Of a DNA stretch of 64,000 nt, positions 18,510 through 29,292 are shown one piece after another. Source of the stretch: Moraxella sp. VT-16-12. GTDB lineage: Bacteria; Pseudomonadota; Gammaproteobacteria; Pseudomonadales; Moraxellaceae. Made by a program: the position numbers and the translations under genes. The first letter of the stretch is position 1, and the number at the start of each line of letters is the position of its first letter. Under the pieces are notes generated by a model, which did no database searches, was not told the DNA's origin, and saw only the letters and a program-made list of their open reading frames with translations. The stretch spans positions 90,825 through 154,824 of the forward strand of contig NZ_NKHK02000006.1 of NCBI RefSeq assembly GCF_002224245.2. Reading direction: 5' to 3'.

Positions 18510-21500
18510 ATGGCGGTCATTCATATAGATGGTAAAAGCGTAGAAGTGGACGGCAGCGATAATCTATTACAAGCCTGTTTGTCGCTTGGGATTGACATTC
18601 CATATTTTTGTTATCACCCTGCACTTGGCTCGGTGGGTTCGTGCCGTCAATGTGCGGTCAAACAGTACATGAGCGAAGACGACTACAAGGCAGGGCGTGG
18701 ACGGTTGGTGATGAGCTGTATGGTTGCTCCGACCAATGATATGTACATTTCTGTGGACGATGATGAAGCCAAGGCGTTTCGTAAGCGTATCGTGGAATAT
18801 TTGATGACCAACCACCCCCACGATTGCCCTACTTGTGAAGAAGGCGGTCATTGTCATCTACAAGACATGACTTATATGTCAGGACATCGCCAAAGACGTT
18901 ATCGCTTCACCAAACGCACGCACCACAATCAAGATTTGGGCGTGTTTATCAACCATGAGATGAACCGCTGTATCGCTTGCTATCGCTGTGTACGCTTTTA
19001 TAAAGACTATGCAGGTGGCACGGACTTTGGTGTGTATGCGTCAAACAATCGCGTGTATTTTGGGCGTGATACAGAAGGGCAGTTTGACAGCGAATTTAGT
19101 GGTAACTTAACCGAAGTGTGCCCCACAGGTGTGTTTACTGACAAAACCCACTCTGACCGCTACAACCGTAAATGGGACATGCAATATGCCCCAAGCATTT
19201 GCCATGGCTGTTCCACAGGCTGTAACATCTCGGCAGGCGAGCGTTATGGTGAGCTTAGACGCATTGAAAACCGCTACAATCATGATGTGAATGGCTATTT
19301 TTTGTGTGACAAAGGGCGGTTTGGTTACGGCTATGTCAATCGTAGCGACAGACCTGTTGAGCCTTTGCAAAATATCAATGGTACATTTAGCCCCATCTCT
19401 GCCGATTTTGCCTTAGATGGTGTGGCAAACCTTTTAAAAGGTAAAAAAGTCATCGGCATTGGCTCAGCCAATGCAAGTTTAGAAAGTAACTTTGCTCTCA
19501 AAAAACTGGTGGGTGCAGATAATTACAGCACAGGCGAGCGAGCCATAGAGCAAGATTTGGTGGGGCTTGGCGTGCAGATATTGCGTCATACAGATGTGCA
19601 AAATGTTTCGCTGGCTCAGATTGAGACGGCAGATGCGGTGTTTATTTTGGGTGAAGATTTGACCCAAACCGCCAGCCGTGTGGCGTTATCGGTGCGTCAA
19701 GCAGCCAAAAACAAAGCTCGCCAAATGGCAACGGCTTTGCGGACAGAGCATTGGCTGGCTGAGCCTGTCAAGCGTATCGGACAAGAAGCATACAGCCCTA
19801 TCTATGTGGCTGGCGTTACCAATAGCAAACTTGATGACATTGCCAAGGTTTCTGTGGTTGCCACGCCCAATGACATTGCACGGCTTGGTTTTATGGTGGG
19901 CGACATCATCAAAAATTTTGCTGATAAATTAAGCAAGATTAATGAAGATGCCTTAGCGTTTTTTGCCAAAGAAACTAAGCTTGTGGTTGATGATGAAACA
20001 AGTATGATTGCCCTTGCTTATCATATCGCTTATGATTTGATAATGGCGGAGCGCCCACTGATTCTTAGTGGCACAAGTTTGTCATCAAAAGCCATTTTGC
20101 AAGCCACAGGTTATATTGCCCAAACTTTAACTGCCAAACGCCAACAAATCGCCCATGTAGAGCGTGAGTATATAGAAGTACAAAACGCCAAAATTCGTGA
20201 TGAAGTTAAACGTCAATTTTTAGATATTGACAAATCCGCCAAAACAGATGGCAATCATCACACTGAGCGAAACCCTGCCGATTTTGAAAAAGAACTCAGC
20301 TTGCGCCTGCTTAAAATCAACACCCAATATGCTGATAAAACAGGGGTGTATCTTGCCATGCCAAGTGCCAATAGTGTGGGACTAAATTTGCTTGGTGGGC
20401 GGTCAGTAGAAGAGATATTGACCAAAGATTTTGATGCGGTGGTGGTATTGGAGCATGATTTGTCCAATCTAACGCCAAGTCAATTTGAGCAAATCACTGG
20501 CAAAACATTGATTGTGCTAGACCATCAACGTTATGATTGGCATGATAAGGCGGATTTTGTGCTGTCAGTAGGCTCATTTGCCGAAAGTGATGGCACATTG
20601 GTATCAGCCGACGGGCGAGCGGGGCGGTTTTTTGCTGCTTATGACAAAAAATATTATGAGCCAAACAGCGACATTAAAGATGCTTGGCGTTGGCTACACG
20701 CTCTTGATAATGCTCTTAGTACAAATACTGCCAAACCAACATGGTGTCATCTAGATGATGTGCTTGATGTGTTGGTGGCTGATTGTCCTGAATTGGCATT
20801 GGTGCGTGATGTTGCACCGCAATCAGAGTATCGTATCACAGGATTAAAGGTTGCTCGTGAGCCACGCCGATATTCAGGGCGTACGGTGCTACGTTCACCG
20901 ATTTCTATCCATGAGCCCATGCAACCTAAGGATTTGGACAGTGGTTTGACCTTTTCTATGGAAGGCTATGTCGGAGACAAAACTCACGCCAGTTTAATTC
21001 CTTTTGCATGGAGTGCAGGCTGGAACTCACCACAAGCATGGAATAAACTGCAAGACAAAGTGGGTGGCAAGCTAAAAGGTGGCGATGTTGGCATTCGCTT
21101 GTTTGACCATTTGCCAAAAAATGATCATGTATTTGAAAAACTGATGATTAATGCTAGTCTGTCTAGCAGTATTGCTGATGGACGAGCGGTGCTGGTGCCG
21201 ATATACAACCTTTTTAGTTCAAATGCCTTGATAAGTCGCAGCCCGGTGGTGGCAAGTCAAATCAAACCTGCGGTATGGAAAATCAGCACAGATGACGCAA
21301 AAAAATGGCTGATTAAAAATGGTGATAAACTCACCCTAAGCCAACATGACATGAGCGTTACTTTGCCTGTGCAGGTGGTGGATTATCTGGCAGATGGCTG
21401 TATTGGTTATCCAGTGGGACAAGTGCTCTTTGATGTCAATGTGCCAACAACTGTCAAAAAAGCAGATGATGACACGCCTGTATTCGTACCAGCGTATCAA

Positions 21501-21611
21501 AAAAGCCTTAAAAAGCTGGCAGTTACACAAAGACGGACGATTTTTAGTCCAACAACAGGGTTTAATAATATGCCACTTGGTCAATCTAGCCATCAAGAAG
21601 TGGGGGTGTAA
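18510..21611 (+). CDS. nuoG: NADH-quinone oxidoreductase subunit G
   Basis: The large electron-transfer subunit. The N-terminal 2Fe-2S ferredoxin domain (YFCYHPALGSVGSCRQC), the His-Cys cluster (HDCPTCEEGGHCHLQ), the four-Cys cluster region (NRCIACYRCVRFYKDY) and CHGCSTGCNISAGERYGE (N7-type) are all present, followed by a molybdopterin-like domain. At 1033 residues it is about 125 longer than E. coli NuoG (908). A charged segment near residues 550-610 (EYIEVQNAKIRDEVKRQF onward) looks like an insertion. The stop is immediately followed by the nuoH ATG. Confidence 0.95.
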   Translation: MAVIHIDGKSVEVDGSDNLLQACLSLGIDIPYFCYHPALGSVGSCRQCAVKQYMSEDDYKAGRGRLVMSCMVAPTNDMYISVDDDEAKAFRKRIVEYLMTNHPHDCPTCEEGGHCHLQDMTYMSGHRQRRYRFTKRTHHNQDLGVFINHEMNRCIACYRCVRFYKDYAGGTDFGVYASNNRVYFGRDTEGQFDSEFSGNLTEVCPTGVFTDKTHSDRYNRKWDMQYAPSICHGCSTGCNISAGERYGELRRIENRYNHDVNGYFLCDKGRFGYGYVNRSDRPVEPLQNINGTFSPISADFALDGVANLLKGKKVIGIGSANASLESNFALKKLVGADNYSTGERAIEQDLVGLGVQILRHTDVQNVSLAQIETADAVFILGEDLTQTASRVALSVRQAAKNKARQMATALRTEHWLAEPVKRIGQEAYSPIYVAGVTNSKLDDIAKVSVVATPNDIARLGFMVGDIIKNFADKLSKINEDALAFFAKETKLVVDDETSMIALAYHIAYDLIMAERPLILSGTSLSSKAILQATGYIAQTLTAKRQQIAHVEREYIEVQNAKIRDEVKRQFLDIDKSAKTDGNHHTERNPADFEKELSLRLLKINTQYADKTGVYLAMPSANSVGLNLLGGRSVEEILTKDFDAVVVLEHDLSNLTPSQFEQITGKTLIVLDHQRYDWHDKADFVLSVGSFAESDGTLVSADGRAGRFFAAYDKKYYEPNSDIKDAWRWLHALDNALSTNTAKPTWCHLDDVLDVLVADCPELALVRDVAPQSEYRITGLKVAREPRRYSGRTVLRSPISIHEPMQPKDLDSGLTFSMEGYVGDKTHASLIPFAWSAGWNSPQAWNKLQDKVGGKLKGGDVGIRLFDHLPKNDHVFEKLMINASLSSSIADGRAVLVPIYNLFSSNALISRSPVVASQIKPAVWKISTDDAKKWLIKNGDKLTLSQHDMSVTLPVQVVDYLADGCIGYPVGQVLFDVNVPTTVKKADDDTPVFVPAYQKSLKKLAVTQRRTIFSPTTGFNNMPLGQSSHQEVGV

Positions 21612-22640
21612 ATGAGTATTCTTGTCATTCCTGATGTGCCGTCCTTTTTGAGCGGTTTGTCGTTTGAGTGGTGGGCTGTCATTTTTATGACGGTGCAGAC
21701 CTTGGTGATATTTTTGGGGCTGGTCATTACAGCGGCACTCATGATTGTCTATGAACGGCGAATGCTGGCCTTATGGCAAGACCGCTATGGGCCCAATCGT
21801 GTGGGCTGGCAAGGCAGCTTGCAACTGGTTGCTGATATGCTCAAAATCTTTTTTAAAGAGGATTGGACACCCAATTTTGCCGATAAACGCTTGTTTACAC
21901 TTGCTCCTGCGATAGCGATGTTTACCGCTTTGGCAAGTTTTGCCATCATTCCACTGTCTCCGACACTTGGGGCGGCAGATTGGGATATTGGCATTTTGTT
22001 CTTTTTTGCCATGGCAGGCTTGGCGGTGTATGCGGTGATGTTTGGTGGTTGGGCATCTGCCAATAAATTTAGCTTGCTGGGCGGTTTGCGTAGTGCTGCC
22101 CAAACCATCAGCTATGAGGTGTTTTTGGGTTTATCCTTGATGGGCGTGGTGGCGATGGCAGGTTCATTTAATTTGCGTGAAATCGTAGAAGCCCAAAGCA
22201 CCGTTTGGAATGTCGTACCGCAGTTTTTTGGCTTTTTGTGCTTTGTGGTGGCAGGCGTGGCAGTGACGCACAGACACCCCTTTGACCAACCCGAGGCCGA
22301 GCAAGAGCTTGCCGAAGGTTATCATGTGGAATACTCTGGCATGAAGTTTGGTATGTTTTTCATTGGTGAGTATGTCAATGTGGTGGTGATTTCAGCCCTG
22401 ATGACGTGTTTGTTTTTTGGTGGCTGGCTGGCTCCTTTTAACTTAGACATTCCCTTTGTGCCACCTGTGTTTTGGTTTTTGATTAAGACTTTGTTTTTTA
22501 TGACCATGTTTGTGCTGGCTCGTGGCTCGCTCATGCGTCCACGTTATGACCAAGTGATGAATTTTGGTTGGAAAGTGTGTTTGCCAGTAACACTGGTCAA
22601 TCTGCTTGCCACAGCAACGATAATTTTGGCGGTGCAATAA
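21612..22640 (+). CDS. nuoH: NADH-quinone oxidoreductase subunit H
   Basis: Membrane subunit at the quinone chamber, about eight helices. [28 protein letters not shown] and [19 protein letters not shown] are the family's conserved cytoplasmic loops. 342 residues; the start abuts the nuoG stop. Confidence 0.97.
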   Translation: MSILVIPDVPSFLSGLSFEWWAVIFMTVQTLVIFLGLVITAALMIVYERRMLALWQDRYGPNRVGWQGSLQLVADMLKIFFKEDWTPNFADKRLFTLAPAIAMFTALASFAIIPLSPTLGAADWDIGILFFFAMAGLAVYAVMFGGWASANKFSLLGGLRSAAQTISYEVFLGLSLMGVVAMAGSFNLREIVEAQSTVWNVVPQFFGFLCFVVAGVAVTHRHPFDQPEAEQELAEGYHVEYSGMKFGMFFIGEYVNVVVISALMTCLFFGGWLAPFNLDIPFVPPVFWFLIKTLFFMTMFVLARGSLMRPRYDQVMNFGWKVCLPVTLVNLLATATIILAVQ

Positions 22641-22649
22641 GGAGAGATT

Positions 22650-23198
22650 ATGTTTGCAACATTAAAAAACACCGCAATGGGCATTTTTACCATCGCCCGC
22701 TCCATGTGGATGGTCAATAGCCATGCCACACGCAAAAGAGATACGATTTTATACCCAGAACAGCCTGTGCCTGTACCGCCACGGTTTCGTGGGCGGATTG
22801 TATTGACAAGAGACCCTGATGGGGATGAACGCTGTGTGGCGTGCAACCTATGTGCAGTGGCGTGTCCTGTGGGCTGTATCAGCTTACAAAAGGCAGAGCG
22901 TGAAGATGGGCGTTGGTATCCTGAGTTTTTCCGCATTAATTTTAGTCGCTGTGTGTTTTGTGGTATGTGCGAAGAAGCCTGTCCGACCACCGCCATTCAG
23001 CTCACCCCTGATTTTGAGATTGGTGAATACAACCGCCAAAATTTAGTTTATGAAAAAGAGCATTTGCTGATTAGTGGCACGGGTAAATACCCTGATTATA
23101 ACTATTATCGAGTAACGGGCATGGCAACCCAAGGTAAAGATAAAGGCTCGCACCAAAAAGAAGCCGAGCCGATTAATGTACGGAGTTTGCTGCCATGA
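22650..23198 (+). CDS. nuoI: NADH-quinone oxidoreductase subunit I
   Basis: Ferredoxin-like subunit carrying clusters N6a and N6b. Both Cx2Cx2Cx3C motifs are intact: [15 protein letters not shown] and [15 protein letters not shown]. 182 residues, GGAGAG upstream of the ATG. The stop overlaps the nuoJ start. Confidence 0.97.
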   Translation: MFATLKNTAMGIFTIARSMWMVNSHATRKRDTILYPEQPVPVPPRFRGRIVLTRDPDGDERCVACNLCAVACPVGCISLQKAEREDGRWYPEFFRINFSRCVFCGMCEEACPTTAIQLTPDFEIGEYNRQNLVYEKEHLLISGTGKYPDYNYYRVTGMATQGKDKGSHQKEAEPINVRSLLP

Positions 23199-23818
23199 TT
23201 GATGTGCTAAGTGGGATTTTGGCAAACGGCGATGTGGTGGGTTTTTATGCCTTGGGCTTTGTGACGATATGGTCAAGCCTAAGAGTGGTTACACACGCCA
23301 ATCCTGTACATGCCATTTTATCCATGATAGTCTCGCTGCTTGCTGTGGCAGGGATTTTCTTTATCATTGGAGCTCCCTTTGCAGGCGTGTTAGAGATGAT
23401 TGTTTATGCAGGGGCGATTTTGGTGCTGTTTGTGTTTGTGATTATGATGTTAAATCTAGGCACAGACACTGATGAAGAAAAGTCATGGCTGACAGCCAGT
23501 GCGTGGGCAATGCCAGTATGTTTAACTTTAATCATCACAGCGGTTTTGGTGGGTTTTTTGACACAAAACGATACTGTCATGCTGCAAGATAGCACCATTG
23601 GCATCAAAGAAGTGGGCGTCAGTCTGTTTACTAAATATGTGCTACTGGTAGAAGTGGCGGCATTTTTGTTGTTGGGGGCGCTCGTGGCAGCTTATCATTT
23701 GGGCAAAAAAGCCCTAGATGATGAGAACATCAGTCATTATCAAAACGACCATGACACGCCCAATCGTCAGCCTGACACCCCTGTATTTAGCCAGCAAAAT
23801 CATCAGGGAGATAAGTGA
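23195..23818 (+). CDS. nuoJ: NADH-quinone oxidoreductase subunit J
   Basis: Membrane subunit with five hydrophobic helices; the [20 protein letters not shown] helix is the conserved TM3 region. 207 residues, including a polar C-terminal tail of about 35 residues ([18 protein letters not shown]). It overlaps nuoI by four bases and nuoK by one base. Confidence 0.95.
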   Translation: MIDVLSGILANGDVVGFYALGFVTIWSSLRVVTHANPVHAILSMIVSLLAVAGIFFIIGAPFAGVLEMIVYAGAILVLFVFVIMMLNLGTDTDEEKSWLTASAWAMPVCLTLIITAVLVGFLTQNDTVMLQDSTIGIKEVGVSLFTKYVLLVEVAAFLLLGALVAAYHLGKKALDDENISHYQNDHDTPNRQPDTPVFSQQNHQGDK

Positions 23819-24171
23819 TGAGTCAATTACAGACTTTTGCCACACAAACAACTGAGCTTGCCAGTCTTGGCATTCCTGTTTATCATGGATTGATATTGGC
23901 AGGGATTTTGTTTGTTATTGGGCTGGCTGGGGTCATGGCACGCCGTAACGTTTTGTTTATGCTGATGAGCCTAGAAATTATGATGAATGCTGCTGCCCTT
24001 GCCTTTGTGGTTGGGGGTAATGTATGGGGCAAGCCAGACGGACAGATTATGTTTATTTTTATATTGACCTTGGCGGCAGCAGAAGCGGCGATTGGGCTGG
24101 CGATACTGCTTCAATTTTATCACCGTTACAAGAGCCTTGATGTCAATCATGCCAGTAAATTAAAGGGGTAA
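23818..24171 (+). CDS. nuoK: NADH-quinone oxidoreductase subunit K
   Basis: Three-helix MrpC-like subunit of the proton-pumping arm. The buried glutamates lie in [16 protein letters not shown] and [13 protein letters not shown]. The ATG at 23818 has AGGGAG upstream and gives 117 residues; a GTG one codon earlier is less likely. Its start overlaps the nuoJ stop (TGATG). Confidence 0.95.
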   Translation: MSQLQTFATQTTELASLGIPVYHGLILAGILFVIGLAGVMARRNVLFMLMSLEIMMNAAALAFVVGGNVWGKPDGQIMFIFILTLAAAEAAIGLAILLQFYHRYKSLDVNHASKLKG

Positions 24172-24173
24172 TC

Positions 24174-26024
24174 ATGCTTGCACTCACCATTTTGTTCCCT
24201 TTGATTGGGTTTTTGATATTGGCGATAGGGCGAGACCGCTTATCTGAAAAGCTGGCGAGTATCATTGGCGTGGGGTCAATGGGATTGTCGGCATTATTTG
24301 CTTTTGCTCAAATTTTTAGCTTTTTGGCAAATGCTCAAAAGGCAGTGTCTGTGCAGTTATGGACATGGCTGTCGGTGGGTGATTTTGCCCCAAATTTTGG
24401 GCTGTATCTTGATGGTCTTTCGGCGACCATGTTGGGCGTGATTACAGGGGTGGGCTTTTTAATTCATCTGTTTGCCAGTTGGTACATGAAAGGCGAAACA
24501 GGCTTTGCTCGTTTTTTTAGTTATCTAAACCTGTTTGTGGCAAGTATGCTCATCCTTGTGCTGGCGGATAACTTACTGCTTATGTATTTGGGCTGGGAAG
24601 GTGTGGGGATTTGCTCTTATTTGCTGATTGGTTTTTATTATACTAATCGTGCCAATGGGCGAGCTGCCATCAAAGCATTTACGGTAACACGTGTGGGCGA
24701 TGTGTTTTTGGCGATTGGGCTATTTTTGCTGTTTGTGGTGTTTGGCACACTTGACATGGCTGTCATCAATGATAAAGCAAATGCCACGTTTGTCATGAAT
24801 GACCCAACACTGATGTTAATTGTGGCAATGCTTATCGGTGGGGCGTTTGGTAAATCAGCACAAATCCCATTGCATACATGGCTTGCTGATGCGATGGCGG
24901 GTCCAACCCCAGTATCGGCACTGATTCACGCTGCCACGATGGTAACGGCAGGGGTGTATTTGATTGCTCGTATGCACCCTTTGTTTGTCTTGACCCCTGA
25001 AATGCTTCTTTATTGGGTTGGCGGTGTTGGAGCGTTATCTATGCTAGTGGCATCGTTTTGTGCGATGGCACAAACGGATATCAAGCGTATCTTGGCGTAC
25101 TCTACCATGAGTCAGCTTGGCATGATGTTTATCGCTCTTGGGGTGGGGGCATGGCAAGTGGCAATTTTTCACTTGATGACCCACGCCTTTTTTAAAGCCT
25201 TACTGTTTTTGGCATCAGGGGCGGTGATTATCTCAACACACCATGAGCAAAACATCTTTAAAATGGGTGGCTTACGTCAAAAAATCCCTTTGGTGTTTTG
25301 GTCGTTTGTGGTTGGCGGTGGCGCATTGGTTGCCTTGCCTTTTGTTACGGTGGGTTTTTATTCCAAAGAAGCCATCATTTGGGAGACTTTTGCCACAGGG
25401 CATATGATGCTGTTTTGGGCAGGGGTATGTGGGGCGTTTTTAACCGCTTTTTATACCTTCCGTTTGATTTGGTTGGTGTTTTTTGGACAACAAAAAACCC
25501 ATGCTGATAAACTTACTGGTATCAGCTATGCTTTGCCCTTGACGGTACTTTTGGTGCTATCCACAGGAGTAGGGGCACTTATCCACCCCCCATTGGCAGG
25601 CGTGTTGCCTGATAGCGTGGGCAGCACACTTACCGAAGGCAAGCACACCGCTGAAATCATTGCGGTGGGCATGACACTATTTGGTTTGGCAACCGCGTAC
25701 TTTTTATATGTGTTAAATCAGGGCAAATTACTCAACCGATGGATAAACTCTACCTTTGGTGGTGCGTGCGTGTATTGGTGTTATCATGGTTTAGGTTTTG
25801 ATGCGTTGTATGATTGGGTGTTTGTTAAGCCATTTTTAGCAATATGCAAATTCTTAAAAAATGACCCTGTGGATAAGCTTTGGGGCATTTTGCCTTGGTG
25901 CGCTTCTTTGGGCAGTAAACTCTTGGTCAAAACTCAAACAGGAAAACTTGGCTCACACGCCATCAGCTTTGGGGCGGGTTTGGCATTTGTGTTGGTCTTG
26001 GCAGTAATGATGGTGATAAAATGA
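24174..26024 (+). CDS. nuoL: NADH-quinone oxidoreductase subunit L
   Basis: Antiporter-like subunit at the distal end of the membrane arm, about 14-16 helices, 616 residues. Conserved segments include LYLGWEGVGICSYLLIGFY, QIPLHTWLADAMAGPTPVSA and THAFFKALLFLASGAVI. The lateral helix and C-terminal TM are present. The stop overlaps the nuoM ATG. Confidence 0.97.
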   Translation: MLALTILFPLIGFLILAIGRDRLSEKLASIIGVGSMGLSALFAFAQIFSFLANAQKAVSVQLWTWLSVGDFAPNFGLYLDGLSATMLGVITGVGFLIHLFASWYMKGETGFARFFSYLNLFVASMLILVLADNLLLMYLGWEGVGICSYLLIGFYYTNRANGRAAIKAFTVTRVGDVFLAIGLFLLFVVFGTLDMAVINDKANATFVMNDPTLMLIVAMLIGGAFGKSAQIPLHTWLADAMAGPTPVSALIHAATMVTAGVYLIARMHPLFVLTPEMLLYWVGGVGALSMLVASFCAMAQTDIKRILAYSTMSQLGMMFIALGVGAWQVAIFHLMTHAFFKALLFLASGAVIISTHHEQNIFKMGGLRQKIPLVFWSFVVGGGALVALPFVTVGFYSKEAIIWETFATGHMMLFWAGVCGAFLTAFYTFRLIWLVFFGQQKTHADKLTGISYALPLTVLLVLSTGVGALIHPPLAGVLPDSVGSTLTEGKHTAEIIAVGMTLFGLATAYFLYVLNQGKLLNRWINSTFGGACVYWCYHGLGFDALYDWVFVKPFLAICKFLKNDPVDKLWGILPWCASLGSKLLVKTQTGKLGSHAISFGAGLAFVLVLAVMMVIK

Positions 26025-27724
26025 CAATGGAACAAAATTGGCTGTTGCCAACATTGATTGCCATTCCTTTTATGGCAGGGTTTTTGTGTTGGCTGATTGA
26101 AAAGGCAAACGACAAATTGCCACGATGGATTGCGTTATTTGCCATGTTATTGACCTTTGGCATAAGTTTAATGCTGTGGCACCAAGGTGATTTTAATCAG
26201 CTGATGGCAACAGAAGGCATGGCGGATAAATCAGCATTGCCTTGGGCGGCTCAGTTTAGCGTGCCGTGGATTTCATCTTTGGGGATAAATTTTCATTTGG
26301 CGATGGATGGTTTATCACTACTGATGATTGCTTTGACGGCATTTTTGGGAGTCATGGCGGTTGGCTGTTCATGGGGTGAGATTACTCGCCGTGTGGGATT
26401 TTTTCACCTAAATCTTTTGTGGTCGCTCGGTGGGGTGATTGGTGTATTTTTGGCGATTGACTTGTTTTTGTTCTTTTTCTTTTGGGAACTGATGTTATTG
26501 CCAATTTATTTTTTGATTGCACTTTGGGGGCATAATGCCACAGGGGGCAAAACCAAAGAATATGCCGCCACCAAATTTTTTATTTATACCCAAGCATCAG
26601 GGCTGATTATGCTCATTGGCATTTTGATGTTGGTGATTATTCATTTTAGTCAAACTGGGGTGTTGTCCTTTGCTTATCATGATTTGCTTGGTTTGAATCT
26701 TGGCAAATGGGAATATGTCATCATGCTGTGCTTTTTTATTGGTTTTGCGGTCAAATTGCCCGTATTTCCTTTGCACGGCTGGCTACCTGATGCCCATGCC
26801 CAAGCCCCAACCGCAGGCTCGGTGGATTTGGCAGGGATTTTGATTAAGACGGCGGCATTTGGCTTGCTCAGATTTGTATTGCCTTTATTTCCGACAGCGT
26901 CTGCTGATTTTGCTCCTGTGGCGATTGTTTTGGGGGCGATTGGGATTTTTTATGGGGCATTTGTTGCCTTTGCTCAAACTGACATCAAGCGACTGCTTGC
27001 CTATACCAGCATTTCGCACATGGGTTTTGTGCTGCTTGCCATTTATGCAGCTAATCTTGTCTCATTGCAAGGATTGATGGTGCAAATGTTGGCTCATGGC
27101 TTATCTAGTGCGGCACTCTTTATCATGGCAGGGCAGTTGTATGAGCGTTTGCACACACGTGATTTGACGGTGATGGGGGGTATGTGGGGTCAATTTAGGT
27201 ATTTTGCCCCATTGCTGATGTTCTTTTGTGCGGCGTTGCTTGGCATACCAGGTACAGGTAATTTTATTGGCGAGATATTGATTTTGCTTGGGTCATTCAA
27301 GCAGTATCCTGTGATTGTGGTGCTTGCGACAGTCAGCCTTGTTTTGGGCGGCTTATATGCTTTGATTTTGATTTATCAAGCACTTTTTGGTCAAAATACC
27401 GCCCCACAACTGGCAAAGGTCAATGGTGGGCGTTTAAGAGATTTGGGAAAACGAGAATTATCACTGCTAAGTGTGCTTGCGATAGGATTGCTTTGGCTTG
27501 GCTTGTACCCACAACCTGTGCTAAATAAGTCAGAAAATGCAATGAGCTGGATTGCCAGTGCCTACACGCACCACGTTCAAGCAGGTGAGACCAAGCACGG
27601 CATTCGTTTGATTGATGGCAATATGGCAGATTATATGGCGGAGTATCAACACGTCCAATCGCACGCACATGACCATCACGGTCATGAACACGAACACACA
27701 CCATCTACAACATCGGGAGAATAA
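26021..27724 (+). CDS. nuoM: NADH-quinone oxidoreductase subunit M
   Basis: Antiporter-like proton-pumping subunit with about 14 helices. FFFWELMLLPIYFLIALWGH, FPLHGWLPDAHAQAPTAGSV and AHGLSSAALFIMAGQLYER carry the conserved Glu, Lys and His residues. The 567-residue protein ends in an unusual His-rich tail (HDHHGHEHEHTPS) not expected of NuoM, possibly a metal-binding or simply disordered extension. Confidence 0.96.
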   Translation: MTMEQNWLLPTLIAIPFMAGFLCWLIEKANDKLPRWIALFAMLLTFGISLMLWHQGDFNQLMATEGMADKSALPWAAQFSVPWISSLGINFHLAMDGLSLLMIALTAFLGVMAVGCSWGEITRRVGFFHLNLLWSLGGVIGVFLAIDLFLFFFFWELMLLPIYFLIALWGHNATGGKTKEYAATKFFIYTQASGLIMLIGILMLVIIHFSQTGVLSFAYHDLLGLNLGKWEYVIMLCFFIGFAVKLPVFPLHGWLPDAHAQAPTAGSVDLAGILIKTAAFGLLRFVLPLFPTASADFAPVAIVLGAIGIFYGAFVAFAQTDIKRLLAYTSISHMGFVLLAIYAANLVSLQGLMVQMLAHGLSSAALFIMAGQLYERLHTRDLTVMGGMWGQFRYFAPLLMFFCAALLGIPGTGNFIGEILILLGSFKQYPVIVVLATVSLVLGGLYALILIYQALFGQNTAPQLAKVNGGRLRDLGKRELSLLSVLAIGLLWLGLYPQPVLNKSENAMSWIASAYTHHVQAGETKHGIRLIDGNMADYMAEYQHVQSHAHDHHGHEHEHTPSTTSGE

Positions 27725-27726
27725 TC

Positions 27727-29208
27727 ATGCACGGTTTTGATGTAAATTTACTGTCATCTTTTGCTCCTATGATGGTGGTTGGGCTAACGGCGTTGGTGGT
27801 CATGCTTGCCATTGCTTTAAAACGCTCACATTTTTGGTCAGCGACTTTGAGTGTGGTGGGTTTAAACATTGCTCTGATTGTGCTGCTATTACAGGCGTTT
27901 GGGTTTTGGCAAACCGCCCCAATCAACCATCCGTTGTTTGTGATGGATAATTTTGCTTATTTTAATATGGGCGTGATACTCATTTCATCATTGGCGTGTT
28001 GTACGTTGGCTTATGGCTATTTTGGCACATTAAAAGACAATAAAGATGAGCTGTATTTGCTCATGCTCATTAGCACGCTTGGGGCGATGCTTATGGTGTC
28101 AGCTCAGCATTTGGCATCGTTTTTTATGGCATTGGAGCTGTTGTCTGTGCCGATGTATGGCATGCTGGCTTATACGTTTTTGCGTTCTCGCTCCTTAGAA
28201 TCAGGGCTAAAATACCTGATACTTTCTGCCACAGCGTCCGCCACACTATTGATGGGTATGGCGTTTATTTTTGCCGATACAGGAGCATTGGATTTTAACG
28301 GCATTTCTAATGCGGTGTTTGGGCGTGAATCATTATCGCCATTGATGGTGGTAGGTGCTGTGATGATGATGGTGGCGGTGGCATTTAAACTGTCAGCTGC
28401 ACCATTTCATTCTTGGGTGGCCGATGTTTATGCAGGGTCTCCTGCTCCAATCTCGGCTTTTTTGGCAAGTGTGAGTAAAGTGGCAATGATGGCTCTTGCC
28501 ATTCGTTTTTTGGTGCAAAGTGCATTGCCAGCATTGCCAGCGATGGAACTGATATTGATGGTCATCATTGCTTTGTCGGTACTGATGGGTAATGTGCTTG
28601 CCATGGGTCAAGATAATCTAAAACGCCTATTCGCCTACTCGTCTGTTGCTCATATGGGTTATGCGTTGGTGGCTTTGCTGAGCGTTGGCAAGGATAGTGG
28701 CAGCATTGTGAGTATGTATATGGCAATATATGCCCTAACTTCAATTGGCGCATTTGGGGTAATTACGTTGATGTCAAGTCCTTATAAAGAGCGTGGTCAT
28801 ACATCCGTTACAGGCGAAGCGGACGATTTGCGTTTTTATCAAGGGCTATTTTGGCGAAGACCTGTTTTAACTGCGGTATTAACCATCATGCTGCTGTCTA
28901 TGGCAGGCATTCCTTTGACCGCAGGTTTTATGACCAAATTTATCGTGATTTTTACGTCCGTGCAAGGCATGAGATTTTGGGCGGCAGGCATGATTATTTT
29001 AGGTAGTGCCATTGGGTTGTATTATTATTTAAAAGTTTTGGTGGCACTCTATCAAAAACCCAAAGTCAGCCTTGAATTTGATGCTCATCAACAATGGGGC
29101 ATAAAAGCAGGTGGTGTGATGGTGCTGCTTATCACTGCCATTGTGTTGGTGTTTGGTGTGTTGCCTGACATATTGTTTAACATGGCTACCATGGCAAGAG
29201 TCAGCTAA
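27727..29208 (+). CDS. nuoN: NADH-quinone oxidoreductase subunit N
   Basis: Third antiporter-like subunit, 493 residues, about 14 helices. FFMALELLSVPMYGMLAYTF, AAPFHSWVADVYAGSPAPIS and LLSMAGIPLTAGFMTKF match the family. It follows nuoM by 2 bp and ends the complex I locus. No clear Rho-independent terminator follows before ftsY. Confidence 0.96.
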   Translation: MHGFDVNLLSSFAPMMVVGLTALVVMLAIALKRSHFWSATLSVVGLNIALIVLLLQAFGFWQTAPINHPLFVMDNFAYFNMGVILISSLACCTLAYGYFGTLKDNKDELYLLMLISTLGAMLMVSAQHLASFFMALELLSVPMYGMLAYTFLRSRSLESGLKYLILSATASATLLMGMAFIFADTGALDFNGISNAVFGRESLSPLMVVGAVMMMVAVAFKLSAAPFHSWVADVYAGSPAPISAFLASVSKVAMMALAIRFLVQSALPALPAMELILMVIIALSVLMGNVLAMGQDNLKRLFAYSSVAHMGYALVALLSVGKDSGSIVSMYMAIYALTSIGAFGVITLMSSPYKERGHTSVTGEADDLRFYQGLFWRRPVLTAVLTIMLLSMAGIPLTAGFMTKFIVIFTSVQGMRFWAAGMIILGSAIGLYYYLKVLVALYQKPKVSLEFDAHQQWGIKAGGVMVLLITAIVLVFGVLPDILFNMATMARVS

Positions 29209-29233
29209 TGAATGCAAGCGATGACAAGGCTTT

Positions 29234-29263
29234 TTGTGTTTTTGTTTAAAAATATGTTATCAT
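29234..29263 (+). promoter_or_regulatory. Possible ftsY promoter
   Basis: TTGTGT (29234-29239) and TATCAT (29258-29263) are spaced by 18 bp, about 30 bp upstream of the ftsY ATG. Moderate match to sigma70. Confidence 0.4.
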
Positions 29264-29292
29264 TAGCCAAATTCAAGATAAAGTGAGTGATT

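Noticed and set aside
26021..27724. Frameshift or fusion at the His-rich end of nuoM
   Set aside because: The frame is continuous to its stop, which lies 2 bp before nuoN, so the tail belongs to the gene.
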